Below are positions 1-9,400 of a DNA stretch of 43,804 nucleotides, one piece after another. The position numbers and the translations under genes are program-made. Source of the DNA: Marinifilum caeruleilacunae (GTDB taxonomy: Bacteria; Bacteroidota; Bacteroidia; Bacteroidales; Marinifilaceae); assembly GCF_013141825.1 (NCBI RefSeq), contig NZ_RZNH01000045.1, forward strand, positions 1-43,804, given 5' to 3'. Below the pieces are notes generated by a model that saw nothing but the letters and a program-made list of their open reading frames with translations, was not told the DNA's origin and searched no databases. Numbering within the stretch: position 1 is the first letter of the stretch; the number at the start of each line of letters is the position of its first letter.

Positions 1-145
1 ACTTTCTAAAGGAACTGGAGGAGTATATAAATTACTACAATAATATTAGAATAAAGACTCATTTAAACGGATTGAGTCCGGTAAAATACCGAACTCAATA
101 TCATTAACTTATTTTATAACCGTCCAATATTTGGGGTTCACTTCA
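1..145 (+). mobile_element. 3' end of an IS3-family (IS150-like) insertion sequence
   Basis: The window opens inside an insertion sequence. It holds the last codons of the transposase and then a right terminal repeat at about 120-145. That repeat reads inward, on the minus strand, as TGAAGTGAACCCCAAATATT, the shape typical of IS150-group ends, which often start TGTnnTGACCCCCAAA. It ends in CA at 144-145 as IS3-family elements do. Only the right end is visible, so target-site duplication cannot be checked. Confidence 0.72.
3..107 (+). CDS. IS3-family transposase OrfB, C-terminal fragment (partial)
   Basis: An open frame enters from the left edge and stops at 105-107. The 34 visible residues include [19 protein letters not shown] followed by VKYR. 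This is the conserved C-terminal end of IS3-family OrfB integrases: the YYN...R...LxxLSPxxYR pattern just after the last catalytic Glu of the DDE triad. The catalytic residues lie outside the window, so activity cannot be judged. The gene is cut only by the window edge; I see no break within the visible part. Confidence 0.78.
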   Translation, partial: FLKELEEYINYYNNIRIKTHLNGLSPVKYRTQYH

Positions 146-626
146 AAACAACAGGGCTTTTTTTTCCAGCTCTGATTCCTAACGAGTGGACAATCCTGTG
201 CCCACCCTTTTCTGTATAAAGCATTTTAGCATAATGAGTTCATTTTAAAATTACAGATCCTATTTAACACCAATTTGTTAAATAGAATTTTTCACCTTAT
301 TCCAATTTATTTCTACAATTCTACAGCCCTAAACATAGATTGGTTCTAAATTGGGCAATTTTAAATTGTAATGTCTACATAGCAAAACTCTAAGAATACC
401 AGAAACTTTGGCCTTTCGAAAAGCTTTGCATTAGTAATTTCATAACATTTTGGTATTGCACAACACAAAAATAGTCCGTTCCTTTGCGCTCTGAAAGGAA
501 ATCGGACAAATTTATCTTGTTTATTTTTCTGGTGCGAAATTGTCAAAAAAGGCAATGGAGTACAAAATATAATTTTAAACACAACCATTTCAAGTTCAAA
601 TCTGTTAAAGATTTGTAATTGATCCG
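146..626. other. 480-bp intergenic region between the IS and pflB; no gene seen
   Basis: I find no convincing coding sequence here. A 93-codon minus-strand frame (361-642) has no recognisable domain and runs antisense across the pflB leader. The stretch is AT-rich. It holds one perfect inverted repeat (261-284) and a weak -7-like TAATTTTA at 570-577. It is likely the regulatory region of pflB, lengthened or interrupted by the IS insertion on its left. Confidence 0.5.
261..284. repeat. Perfect 9-bp inverted repeat, TATTTAACA-N6-TGTTAAATA
   Basis: Arms at 261-269 and 276-284 are exact reverse complements separated by six bases. The geometry, 9-bp arms with a 6-bp spacer, suits a dimeric regulator better than a terminator, since no U-run follows directly. 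It lies about 380 bp upstream of the pflB start, which is far for classical activation. The binding protein is unknown. Confidence 0.4.
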
Positions 627-644
627 GATTGATGAAAATCAATC
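627..644. promoter_or_regulatory. FNR-type operator (GATTGAT-N4-ATCAATC) before pflB
   Basis: Positions 629-642 read TTGATGAAAATCAA, an exact match to the classical FNR consensus TTGAT-N4-ATCAA. The dyad extends by two more bases on each side (627-644). Its centre is about 30 bp upstream of the preferred pflB start at 665. A CRP/FNR-family regulator with N-terminal cysteines is encoded at 35927-36631. The position is closer to the gene than a usual activating site at -41.5, so it could act as a repressor site or belong to a very short leader. Confidence 0.6.
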
Positions 645-664
645 ATAGAAAACTATTAACTGCA

Positions 665-2890
665 ATGGTAAAAACGCAATTTAAAGCCGGCGAATGGCAA
701 AAGACAATTAACGTTAGAGATTTCGTTAACAACAACTTAACCTCATACACTGGGGACGCATCATTCTTAACAGGAGCTACTGAGCGCACCAAGCAATTGT
801 GGCAAATGTGTCTTGATGCGGTGAAAGAAGAGCGCGCAAACAACGGTGTTCGTTCAATCGATACTGAAACAGTATCAACGATTGCTTCACATGGTGCTGG
901 ATACATTGACAAGTCTTTGGAAGTAATCGTAGGATTGCAGGCAGATGAATTGCTACGCAGAGCAATGAAACCATATGGTGGTATTGCTGTAGTTGAAAAA
1001 GCTTGTACTGAACAAGGTCTTGAAGTATCGGACCGTGTTAAAGATATTTTCCGCAATTTTGCAAAAACTCACAACGACGGGGTATTTGATGCATATACTG
1101 CTGAAATCCGTAAGTTCCGTTCATTAGGATTCCTTACCGGATTGCCAGATAACTACGCACGTGGTCGTATTATTGGTGACTACCGTCGTGTAGCATTATA
1201 CGGTATCGATCGTTTGATCGAAGCTAAAAAAGAAGATTTAGACAATCTTACCGGCACCATGACTGATGATTTGATTCGCTTACGTGAAGAAGTTGCTGAG
1301 CAAATCAAAGCCTTAGGTCAGATCAAAGAATTAGGTGCTAAATACGATTTGGAACTTGGTCGTCCGGCTGAAACCGCACAGGAAGCAATCCAGTGGGTTT
1401 ACATGGGATATCTTGCTGCTGTAAAAGAGCAGGACGGTGCAGCAATGTCGTTAGGTAATGTGTCTACTTTCCTTGATATCTATATCCAAAGAGATTTGGA
1501 AGAAGGTACAATTACCGAGGAGTTTGCACAGGAAATGCTTGACCAATTCGTAATGAAATTGCGTATGGTTCGTCACCTTCGTATGAATGCTTACGATGAG
1601 ATTTTCGCTGGTGACCCAACTTGGGTAACAGAGTCGATTGGTGGTAGAACTTTAGATGGTAAATCGAAAGTAACCAAAACTTCTTTCCGTTTCTTGAATA
1701 CGCTTTACACATTAGGTCCATCACCTGAGCCTAACATGACTGTACTTTGGAACGATCAGTTGCCTGAAGGATTTAAAAAATTCTGTGCACAGGTTTCTAT
1801 CGACACTTCATCTATCCAGTACGAGAACGACCAGTTGATGACTGATACTCGCAAGTCTGATGACTACGGTATTGCATGTTGTGTATCTTACCAGGAAATC
1901 GGGAAGCAAATTCAGTTCTTCGGTGCTCGTTGTAACCTTGCTAAAACAATGCTTTTGGCTCTTAACGGTGGTCGTTGCGAGAAAACAGGTACCAAATTAA
2001 TCAATGGTATTCCTGAAATGTCGAGCGATGAGTTGAACTTCGACGAAGTAATGGCAAACTACAAAATTGCGATGAAAGAGATGGCTAGAGTTTATAGCGA
2101 TTCTATGAACATTATCCATTACATGCACGACAAGTACTACTACGAGAAAGCTCAAATGTCTCTTGTTGATACCAATCCTGCTATTAACCTTGCTTATGGT
2201 ATTGCTGGTCTGTCAATCGTAGCTGACTCGCTTTCGGCAATTAAGAACGCAAAAGTAACAGCTATCCGTAACGAAGAAGGTTTAACTTGCGATTTCAAAA
2301 TCGAAGGTGATTTCCCATTCTACGGTAACGACGATGATCGTGTAGACTGTTTTGCTGTTGAGATTCCAGCTTACTTTAATGGTTTGTTGAAAGATCTTCA
2401 CACTTACAAAAATGCAGAGCCAACCATGTCGATCTTAACCATTACTTCTAATGTGGTTTACGGATTAAAAACTGGTGCAACTCCTGATGGTAGAGCTGCT
2501 GGTGTTCCTTTTGCTCCAGGTGCGAACCCAATGCACGGACGTGACACCAATGGTGCGATTGCTTCATTGAATTCTGTAGCAAAAATTAACTACGAAGATT
2601 CATTGGATGGTATTTCGAATACTTTCTCAATTGTTCCTAAATCATTGGGTGCAACTGCAGAAATTCGTCAAGAGAACCTGGTAACCATGATGGATGCTTA
2701 CTTCATTAAAGGTGCTCATCACCTGAACGTTAACGTATTGAACCGTGAGATGTTGGAAGATGCGATGGAGCGTCCAGAAGAATATCCGCAGTTGACAATT
2801 CGTGTATCAGGATACGCTGTAAACTTTGTACGTTTGACTCGCGAGCAGCAACTTGAGGTAATCTCTCGTAGCTTCTTCGAAAAAATGTAA
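665..2890 (+). CDS. pflB: Formate C-acetyltransferase (pyruvate formate-lyase)
   Basis: Glycyl-radical enzyme converting pyruvate and CoA to acetyl-CoA and formate, cytoplasmic, the centre of anaerobic mixed-acid fermentation. With the start at 665 the protein has 741 residues, against about 760 in E. coli. The catalytic Cys pair (ACCVS) falls at about residues 405-406, and the C-terminal glycyl-radical loop RVSGYAV places the radical Gly at about 716. The frame extends upstream to TTG 629 and ATG 632, but those codons overlap the FNR-type palindrome. The family similarity (FKAGEWQ...NVRDF) begins right after the ATG at 665, so I prefer that start. pflA and focA follow in the same direction. 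All key residues are present and the enzyme should be functional. Confidence 0.97.
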   Translation: MVKTQFKAGEWQKTINVRDFVNNNLTSYTGDASFLTGATERTKQLWQMCLDAVKEERANNGVRSIDTETVSTIASHGAGYIDKSLEVIVGLQADELLRRAMKPYGGIAVVEKACTEQGLEVSDRVKDIFRNFAKTHNDGVFDAYTAEIRKFRSLGFLTGLPDNYARGRIIGDYRRVALYGIDRLIEAKKEDLDNLTGTMTDDLIRLREEVAEQIKALGQIKELGAKYDLELGRPAETAQEAIQWVYMGYLAAVKEQDGAAMSLGNVSTFLDIYIQRDLEEGTITEEFAQEMLDQFVMKLRMVRHLRMNAYDEIFAGDPTWVTESIGGRTLDGKSKVTKTSFRFLNTLYTLGPSPEPNMTVLWNDQLPEGFKKFCAQVSIDTSSIQYENDQLMTDTRKSDDYGIACCVSYQEIGKQIQFFGARCNLAKTMLLALNGGRCEKTGTKLINGIPEMSSDELNFDEVMANYKIAMKEMARVYSDSMNIIHYMHDKYYYEKAQMSLVDTNPAINLAYGIAGLSIVADSLSAIKNAKVTAIRNEEGLTCDFKIEGDFPFYGNDDDRVDCFAVEIPAYFNGLLKDLHTYKNAEPTMSILTITSNVVYGLKTGATPDGRAAGVPFAPGANPMHGRDTNGAIASLNSVAKINYEDSLDGISNTFSIVPKSLGATAEIRQENLVTMMDAYFIKGAHHLNVNVLNREMLEDAMERPEEYPQLTIRVSGYAVNFVRLTREQQLEVISRSFFEKM

Positions 2891-2913
2891 GAACGTTTTT
2901 CACACTTATATAC

Positions 2914-2955
2914 CGAGATCCGGGAGTACTTTGTACTTTCCGGACTCGTTTTTTT
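2914..2955 (+). terminator. Rho-independent terminator after pflB
   Basis: An imperfect long hairpin has arms at 2914-2929 and 2933-2948 and a TTT loop. The outer pairs and the TCCGG/CCGGA block match, with a bulge near the base. Seven T residues follow (2949-2955). It lies between pflB and pflA, so it probably lowers pflA-focA expression relative to the abundant pflB product. Confidence 0.75.
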
Positions 2956-3009
2956 CAGATTTGAGTCTTTATTCGTGATAAGACTTATTTTTACAACTAA
3001 CTATCAACC

Positions 3010-3735
3010 ATGTTAAACGTTCATTCTTTCGAATCACTGGGAACCTACGATGGTCCGGGAATCCGCCTGGTAGTATTCCTTCAGGGTTGTGCATTCAAAT
3101 GCTTGTACTGCGCAAATCCTGATACAATCAACTTTAAGGGAGGAACTCCTACTCCACTCGACGAAGTGATGAGAAAAGCACGAAACCAACGTCCATTTTT
3201 TGGAAAACTTGGTGGTGTTACCATTTCTGGAGGTGAGCCTTTGTGGCAAGCTGCCGAACTAAATAAACTCTTCCAACAACTAAAGGATGAGGACTTTAAT
3301 ACCTGTATCGACACCAATGGAAATGTACTCAACGATGATGTGAAATCATTACTATCCAATACCGATTTGGTATTATTGGATATCAAACACATTAATCCGG
3401 ATTGGCATGTGAAGATCACCGGCAAAAGAAACGATACAACTTTAAAATTTGCCAAACATCTTCGCGATGAAAACATTCGCACCTGGATGCGTTACGTTTT
3501 GGTTCCTGGTTATTCCGATCAGCCCGAATATTTACACGAACTTGGAAAGCATTTCCAGGAGTACGGAAATATCGAAAAGCTTGAAATTCAACCCTATCAC
3601 AAACTGGGTGTTCACAAATACGAACATCTTAAGTGGGAATATCAGCTCGAAGGTGTACCTGAAAATACCATCGAACAGCTGGATACTGCAAAAGAAATTC
3701 TAAGCCAGTATTTCAAAGAGGTAATCATAAATTAA
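3010..3735 (+). CDS. pflA: Pyruvate formate-lyase activating enzyme (radical SAM)
   Basis: Radical SAM activase that makes the glycyl radical on PflB using a [4Fe-4S] cluster, S-adenosylmethionine and an electron from flavodoxin or ferredoxin. At 241 residues it is close to the E. coli length. The cluster motif CxxxCxxC is at Cys27, Cys31 and Cys34 within GCAFKCLYC. The SAM-binding GGE motif is seen as TISGGEP near residue 77. The N-terminal HSFESLGTYDGPGIR stretch is typical of glycyl-radical activases, and no extra ferredoxin domain is inserted, which fits the PFL type. It lies 119 bp after pflB, past a terminator, and 61 bp before focA. Confidence 0.96.
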   Translation: MLNVHSFESLGTYDGPGIRLVVFLQGCAFKCLYCANPDTINFKGGTPTPLDEVMRKARNQRPFFGKLGGVTISGGEPLWQAAELNKLFQQLKDEDFNTCIDTNGNVLNDDVKSLLSNTDLVLLDIKHINPDWHVKITGKRNDTTLKFAKHLRDENIRTWMRYVLVPGYSDQPEYLHELGKHFQEYGNIEKLEIQPYHKLGVHKYEHLKWEYQLEGVPENTIEQLDTAKEILSQYFKEVIIN

Positions 3736-3796
3736 GAATTCTCAATTGATAATTGTAGTGTGTTAGCTACTGATTATTAATTACTAAACGAATACA

Positions 3797-4654
3797 ATGT
3801 CTTATCAAGATATGAATGAAATTATTGAAGTTGCCAAACCGAAAATTGAAGTTTCGGTGAAAGAGCAAAGTGGCTTCAATTCACCAAGCGAAGTTGTTGA
3901 AGTAGTAAACCATACTGCTGAAGCAAAGAAAGCCATGCCTGCAAATAAAACTTTTGTTTTGGCACTTTTGGCAGGAGGTTATATCGCAATGGGCAGCCTT
4001 TTGGCCTTAATTGTTGGTGGAGCAATGCCAGGATTGGCAGCCACTAACCCGGGTTTACAAAAATTCTTCTTTGGGGCAGTTTTCCCTTTGGGACTGATAT
4101 TGTGTGCCGTAGCTGGTGCTGAACTGTTTACAGGAAATACAGCTTACTTTGTTCCTTCGGTTTTTTCGAAACGCATGTCGTTTAAAGTACCTCTTAAAAA
4201 CTGGGGCGTAGTTTACATCGGAAACTTTATTGGTTCACTTGTGGTAGCCTACTTTTTGGTTTACTTAACAGGAGCTCTTATGAACTCTCCTTCGGTAGAT
4301 TCTGCCATTAACATTGCTATTGCCAAAACTTCGAACCCATTCTACAAGACTTTCTTAAAAGGAATTGCCTGCAACTGGATGGTTGCATTGGCCATGTGGT
4401 TGGCCTACGCTTCGAAAGACATCGCAAGCAAGGTGCTGGGCATTTGGTTCCCGGTAATGGCTTTTGTAGCCATGGGCTTTGAACACTGCGTTGCCAATAT
4501 GTTTTTTATTCCTGTTGCCATTTTTCATGGTGCCGATATCAGCTGGATGGATTTTATTGTGAAAAATTTAATTCCGGCCACTTTGGGAAATATTGTTGGT
4601 GGAGCACTTTTTGTTGGAACCGCCTACTGGTATGTTTACGATAAGAAAAAGTAA
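3797..4654 (+). CDS. focA: Formate/nitrite transporter (FocA-type channel)
   Basis: Pentameric inner-membrane channel of the FNT family; beside pflB-pflA its job is very likely formate export and re-import. The 285-residue protein has a cytoplasmic N-terminal segment of about 50 residues, then six membrane spans. The first half carries AELFTGNTAYF with KNWGVVYIGNFIGS. The second half carries GFEHCVANMFF, whose His (about residue 230) matches the central pore His of E. coli FocA. The order here is pflB-pflA-focA, unlike focA-pflB in enterobacteria. A nitrite specificity cannot be excluded from sequence alone, but the context favours formate. Confidence 0.93.
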   Translation: MSYQDMNEIIEVAKPKIEVSVKEQSGFNSPSEVVEVVNHTAEAKKAMPANKTFVLALLAGGYIAMGSLLALIVGGAMPGLAATNPGLQKFFFGAVFPLGLILCAVAGAELFTGNTAYFVPSVFSKRMSFKVPLKNWGVVYIGNFIGSLVVAYFLVYLTGALMNSPSVDSAINIAIAKTSNPFYKTFLKGIACNWMVALAMWLAYASKDIASKVLGIWFPVMAFVAMGFEHCVANMFFIPVAIFHGADISWMDFIVKNLIPATLGNIVGGALFVGTAYWYVYDKKK

Positions 4655-4714
4655 AGCTTAAAAATATATTCAATCCATTTTTGATTGAAGATTTTATTAC
4701 TGTTATTTAATTAG

Positions 4715-4751
4715 AAAAAGGGTCGTTGAAAGAAATCAACGACCCTTTTTT
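4715..4751 (+). terminator. Terminator after focA
   Basis: A strong hairpin has arms AAAAAGGGTCGTTGA (4715-4729) and TCAACGACCCTTTTT (4736-4750), followed by T. The stem is perfect and A/T runs lie on both sides, so it can stop transcription from either strand. It closes the pfl-foc unit. The remaining bases to 4957 hold nothing else that I can identify. Confidence 0.9.
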
Positions 4752-4957
4752 GATATTCTATAAAATGCATACGCTAAATGAAATTTCTGCCTAATATTCA
4801 ACTACAAGTATACTATATCACAATTCTATTGCATTCTCATCGCTTTAAAAAGAGCTAAAAAACAACTTTATTGCTGATTACCTGACAGAAAGGAGATTTT
4901 ACAATGGCATGAAAAAATTTACAAACCAGGCAAAAGATTCAAAAATCTTAGAAAAAT

Positions 4958-6100
4958 TTAATTCTTAGTAGAGCTTAACTCTCCCCCAACAATTCTTTCA
5001 ACCTCTTCAAGTATTAGGTGAGGATTTCCGATAAGTACAACCATGTTGTTTTTATCAATTAATACTGCCGTTGGATACTTTCCTTGTTTATTGAAAATTG
5101 AAACAATCTTTTTAGTTGAATATGCGTGTTGCCAATTCATCTCTTTTTTTGTGATCAGATTCTTCACCTTTTCTTCCATCTTATCCCTTGTATTTAGCGA
5201 AATAATGGACAATTCCTGTTTAGTGAATTTATCTCTTAGTTTTTTAATTTTCGGAGTTGCTGCCAAACAAGGCAAACACCAAGAACCCCAAAATTCAATC
5301 ATTGTATAATTACTTTGAGCTGTAGTCTGATATAGATTTGCCAGTTCGTTCTTGAAAACTTGTCTGAAATAAACATTCGGAACTTTCTGTCCAACTTTAA
5401 CAGGCATATCCTCAATCGTATTGTTTTGAGCAATTGGCTCATACTTCTCTTTAATATTTGTTCCCGTGTTGGTTGCAACAAAGCCAGAGAAATCATAAGC
5501 TGGCAAGCCATCCATTTCTACAGCGTATTTTACTTCTTCTTTTTTGCCATTATAGTGCCTAATCTGCTTTAAAATCAATTTATTATCCAAACTAATTCCA
5601 GCTTTTACAGTACTTGGCAGAACCTGATCAGTTTCGGCTAACCACACTTTATTCCAACCGTTTTTACTTTTAATTTTCCAGGCTTTGCAATTGTAACCGC
5701 ATATCACTTCATCCTCATTTCGAATGCGTATGTATTTTTTAATATTTCTATATTTTGATTTGGTATACTCTTTTCTATCTCTAAGTTTACCTGAGTTCAT
5801 ATCTAAAGTTTTATACTCATTTTTGCTTGTTATATAAACTGTATGCGGTGATGTGTGATCATCAAAATAATCCTGAACCATCACTGTATCTTTTTTGATG
5901 ATATGAACACTTTGGGTTGGAGGCAGAAAAAAAGTTCTGAAAATAAAGCCTCTTTCTTTTATCAGGCTATCTGTATAAAGACTATCAGCTTTGCTGAGAT
6001 ATTTCACATCGAAATTGTAAGTTACGCTTCCTTCAAAATGCTTTTGGGCTTTGACGTTTAAAATTGATACTAAGAGCAAAAGACTTAAATAAAATTTCAT
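4958..6100 (-). CDS. Exported TlpA/thioredoxin-fold disulfide protein with a GLPGLI-like N-terminal domain
   Basis: 380 residues with an N-terminal signal peptide ending near KAQ (residues 1-18). Residues about 20-215 resemble the Bacteroidota GLPGLI/DUF4412-like periplasmic domain. This call is tentative, because the eponymous motif appears only as DGLPAYDF. The C-terminal part (about 235-375) is a TlpA-like thioredoxin fold with a WCLPC active site, Cys275 and Cys278, preceded by EFWGSW. The family usually reduces or exchanges disulfides in the periplasm, often for cytochrome c maturation or redox stress. No partner gene adjoins: the efflux operon upstream ends in its own terminator. Confidence 0.8.
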   Translation of the reverse strand: MKFYLSLLLLVSILNVKAQKHFEGSVTYNFDVKYLSKADSLYTDSLIKERGFIFRTFFLPPTQSVHIIKKDTVMVQDYFDDHTSPHTVYITSKNEYKTLDMNSGKLRDRKEYTKSKYRNIKKYIRIRNEDEVICGYNCKAWKIKSKNGWNKVWLAETDQVLPSTVKAGISLDNKLILKQIRHYNGKKEEVKYAVEMDGLPAYDFSGFVATNTGTNIKEKYEPIAQNNTIEDMPVKVGQKVPNVYFRQVFKNELANLYQTTAQSNYTMIEFWGSWCLPCLAATPKIKKLRDKFTKQELSIISLNTRDKMEEKVKNLITKKEMNWQHAYSTKKIVSIFNKQGKYPTAVLIDKNNMVVLIGNPHLILEEVERIVGGELSSTKN

Positions 6101-6198
6101 GTTAGTAGGTTTTAGTTAACATTAAACAATTAATTAAAGTTAAACATATAATTATACCAACAAAACATATTAACATTTATTAATACTTTTAGATATTC

Positions 6199-6231
6199 AA
6201 AAAATCCCGAAACAAAATTTGCCTCGGGATT
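6199..6231 (-). terminator. Terminator of the efflux operon (minus strand)
   Basis: Read on the minus strand, AATCCCGA and TCGGGATT (6203-6210 / 6224-6231 on plus) form an 8-bp stem followed by a T run made by the As at 6199-6204. It sits just downstream of the DUF2892 gene. Confidence 0.8.
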
Positions 6232-6258
6232 CCAATCAATAAAAACTCAAACTACGGA

Positions 6259-6447
6259 TTAACTATCCACTTTAAAAACTTTTCGAAGTATATCGTCCAT
6301 TAAACACCATTTTGTGATGGATGATTGTAAGAGATTTAAACCTACAAAGGCGGTTAAGAACAACCAGTTCATGTTTACATAGAATGCCAGTAAAATGCTA
6401 ATCAGCACAATGGTTCCGGCAACTGCTCTTATAATTCTCTCTCTCAT
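6259..6447 (-). CDS. Small DUF2892/YgaP-type membrane protein
   Basis: 62 residues with two hydrophobic segments (about 7-24 and 27-45), and the family pattern: an N-terminal Arg-rich ERIIRAVAG, a central WLFLTAFVGLNLLQSS and a Cys-containing KWCLMDDIL. Proteins of this type (the membrane part of YgaP) often occur alone or fused to rhodanese domains; their function is unclear. It starts four bases after the pump gene stops, so it is almost certainly co-transcribed as the last gene of the efflux operon. Confidence 0.85.
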   Translation of the reverse strand: MRERIIRAVAGTIVLISILLAFYVNMNWLFLTAFVGLNLLQSSITKWCLMDDILRKVFKVDS

Positions 6448-6451
6448 TGTA

Positions 6452-9400
6452 TTATATATTTATTGTTTCTCTTTCTTCTTTTACTTCAGGATACTTCTTC
6501 TTCTCAGTCATGTAATAAATCAGTGGCACAATGACCAGGGTTAAGAATGTTGAAGCGATTGATCCACCCATTAAAGAAATGGCAAGCCCCTGGAAAATAG
6601 GATCGAACAAGATCACTACGGCTCCAATTACAACGGTTCCTGCAGTTAGTAAAATTGGTGTAGTTCGAACCGCTCCGGCCTCAATTACCGCCTCTTTTAG
6701 CGGCACTCCTTCGGCCAGTCGGAGGTTAATAAAGTCAATCAATAAAATGGCATTCCGCACCATAATTCCTGCCAGGGCAATCATTCCAATCATCGATGTT
6801 GCAGTAAAAAACGCACCCATCAGCCAATGGCCAATCAATATCCCGACAAGGGAAAGAGGAATGGACACCATCATTACAAATGGAACTTTAAAATTCTGGA
6901 ACCAGCCAATAATCAACATGTAAATAACCAATAATACAACGGCAAAGGCAGCACCCAAATCGCGGAACACCTCGAAGGTAATTTGCCATTCTCCATCCCA
7001 CTTTAGACTGTAATTGTCTTCGAAAAATGGTTGTTGCGTATATTCTTCCAGCAATTCATATCCTTCGGGTACATTCACATCACTTAAATGATCGGAAATT
7101 TCCATGATTCCATATACCGGACTTTCCAGTTTTCCTGCCACATCGGCAGTTACATATACTACTCTTTTCTGGTTTTTTCTATAGATGCTTTTCTCTTTTA
7201 TTTTCTCCTGAATATCAACAATATCACCCAAAGGAATCAGTTGGCCCGATTGAGTAAGGATATTAACCTTCTTCAGATCTCTAAGACTGCTTCTCTCCTT
7301 TTCCTGCAATCTCAGGTCGATCCCTACTTGCTCGTGTTCGTGTTCCTGGTACAATTGAGAAACCTCTTGTCCTCCCAGTGCCATATTTAAAGTATGAACC
7401 ACCTGTTGGGTAGAAACACCAGCGAGCATGGCTTTTTCCTTATCAACATTAAACTGATATTCGGTCTGATCATCCTCAACCAACCAGTCTACATCCACTA
7501 CATCCTGGGTTTTCCCAAATATTGATTTTACCTGCTTGGCCACATCAACCTGTCCTTCGGTATTTGGACCGTAAATTTCGGCTACCAGGGTCGACATTAC
7601 CGGTGGTCCCGGAGGAACCTCTACTACTTTTACATTGGCATTAAACTTCTTGCCAATCTTCTGTAAACCAGGTCGCATGGCTTTGGCAATATCATGGCTT
7701 TGCAAATCTCTATCGTGTTTATGAGTAAGGTTCACTTGTATATCAGCAACATTCGATCCTCTTCGCAAATCGTAATGACGAACCAATCCATTAAAATTAA
7801 TGGGTGCTGCTGTTCCAACATAGGTCTGATAATCAACCACATGATCTTGCTGTGCAATATAGGCCGCCAATTCTTTGGCTACCACGGCTGTACGTTCCAG
7901 TGTTGTACCTTCGGGCATGTCAATTATCACCTGGAATTCATTTTTATTATCGAAAGGCAACATCTTTACAGCAACCATTTTAAAATAGATCAATGTTGTA
8001 GAAGCCAATAGAAGTACACTAACAATTCCAATAAACCCCCAACGCTTCACTCTAGATTCCAACATGGGGCGAATGGTGGCAGCATACATTTTATAGATCA
8101 ATGAATCTTCGAGCTTAAATACTTTTTCTTCTTTGTCTTTCTTTTCATCATGATGTAGTAATCGATATGCCAGGTAAGGGGTAATGGTAAGTGCCACCAG
8201 CAAAGAAAATATCATGGCAATGGAAGCACCAATTGGCATTGGACTCATGTAAGGCCCCATTAATCCGGAAACGAAAACCATTGGAAGAACGGCAGCAATA
8301 ACTGTAAAAGTTGCCAAAATTGTTGGGTTTCCTACCTCATCAATTGAACGAAGGGCAGCCTGCATGAGCGGCAATTTCTTCATTTTAAAATGCCTGTGCA
8401 TGTTTTCGGCGATAATAATCGAATCATCAACCACAATACCTGTTACAAATACCAAAGCGAATAGTGTAATTCGATTTAATGTATAATCGAGGAAGTAGTA
8501 ACTAAACATGGTTAATGCGAAAGTGATTGGTACAGAAAGGAATACCACCAATCCACCACGCCAACCCATGGCCAGCATTACTACAAATGTTACGGCCACA
8601 ATGGCTCCAAGCAAATGCAATAACAACTCTGCTACTTTATCCGATGCTGTTTCTCCATAATTTCGGGTTACATCAACCTGAACATCAGAAGGAATCAAAT
8701 CTTTTCGAAGCGATTCAATTTTGCTAAGAATCTGTTCTGAAACTTTCATGGCATCGGCGCCACGACGTTTTGCTACCGATATGGTTACAGCCTGATATTC
8801 TCCCTTAAATTGCGCTTTGGAATCATTAATTTTTCCATATCCAAAACTGACATACTGTGATGGAATCTCCGGTCCATCAATCACTTGTGCTACTTGCTTA
8901 AGGTAGATCGGACTTTCTTTGTAAACTCCCACCACCAGGTTGGAAATATCATCGGCATTTTCTAGAAACTTGCCCGTTTCCACAAGGTATTCCTGGTCGT
9001 TACTATTAAATGATCCTGAACCAACCTGCTGATTCGACACTTGAATTTGCCTGGAGATACTTAAAGCATCGATATTATAACCAGCCATTTGTTCGCGGTT
9101 TAATACAACACGAACCTGACGCGAACGACCACCAATCACCTTGGTTTCTGACACTTCGTTTACCTTTTCTATTTCGTTATTGACTTCCTGGGCGATTCTT
9201 TTTAAATGAAAATCATCGTAGGTTTCACTCCAAAAAGTTAGTCCCAACACAGGAACATCATCAATTGCACGGGTCTTAATCAATGGCATGGAAGTACCTT
9301 TCGGCATTTCATCCATGTGTTTCATAATCTCGTTGTACATTTTAACAAGAGATCTCTCAACATCTTCGCCTACATAAAACTGTACGATTAACATAGCTTG

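Noticed and set aside
261-284. Rex-type redox operator
   Set aside because: Rex sites read TTGTTAA...TTAACAA; here the arms are in the opposite order.
361-642. 93-codon minus-strand open frame upstream of pflB
   Set aside because: No recognisable domain or good signal; antisense to the pflB leader and crossing the FNR-type palindrome.
629-664. Upstream TTG/ATG starts of pflB
   Set aside because: They lie in the perfect FNR-type dyad, and PflB family similarity begins only after the ATG at 665.
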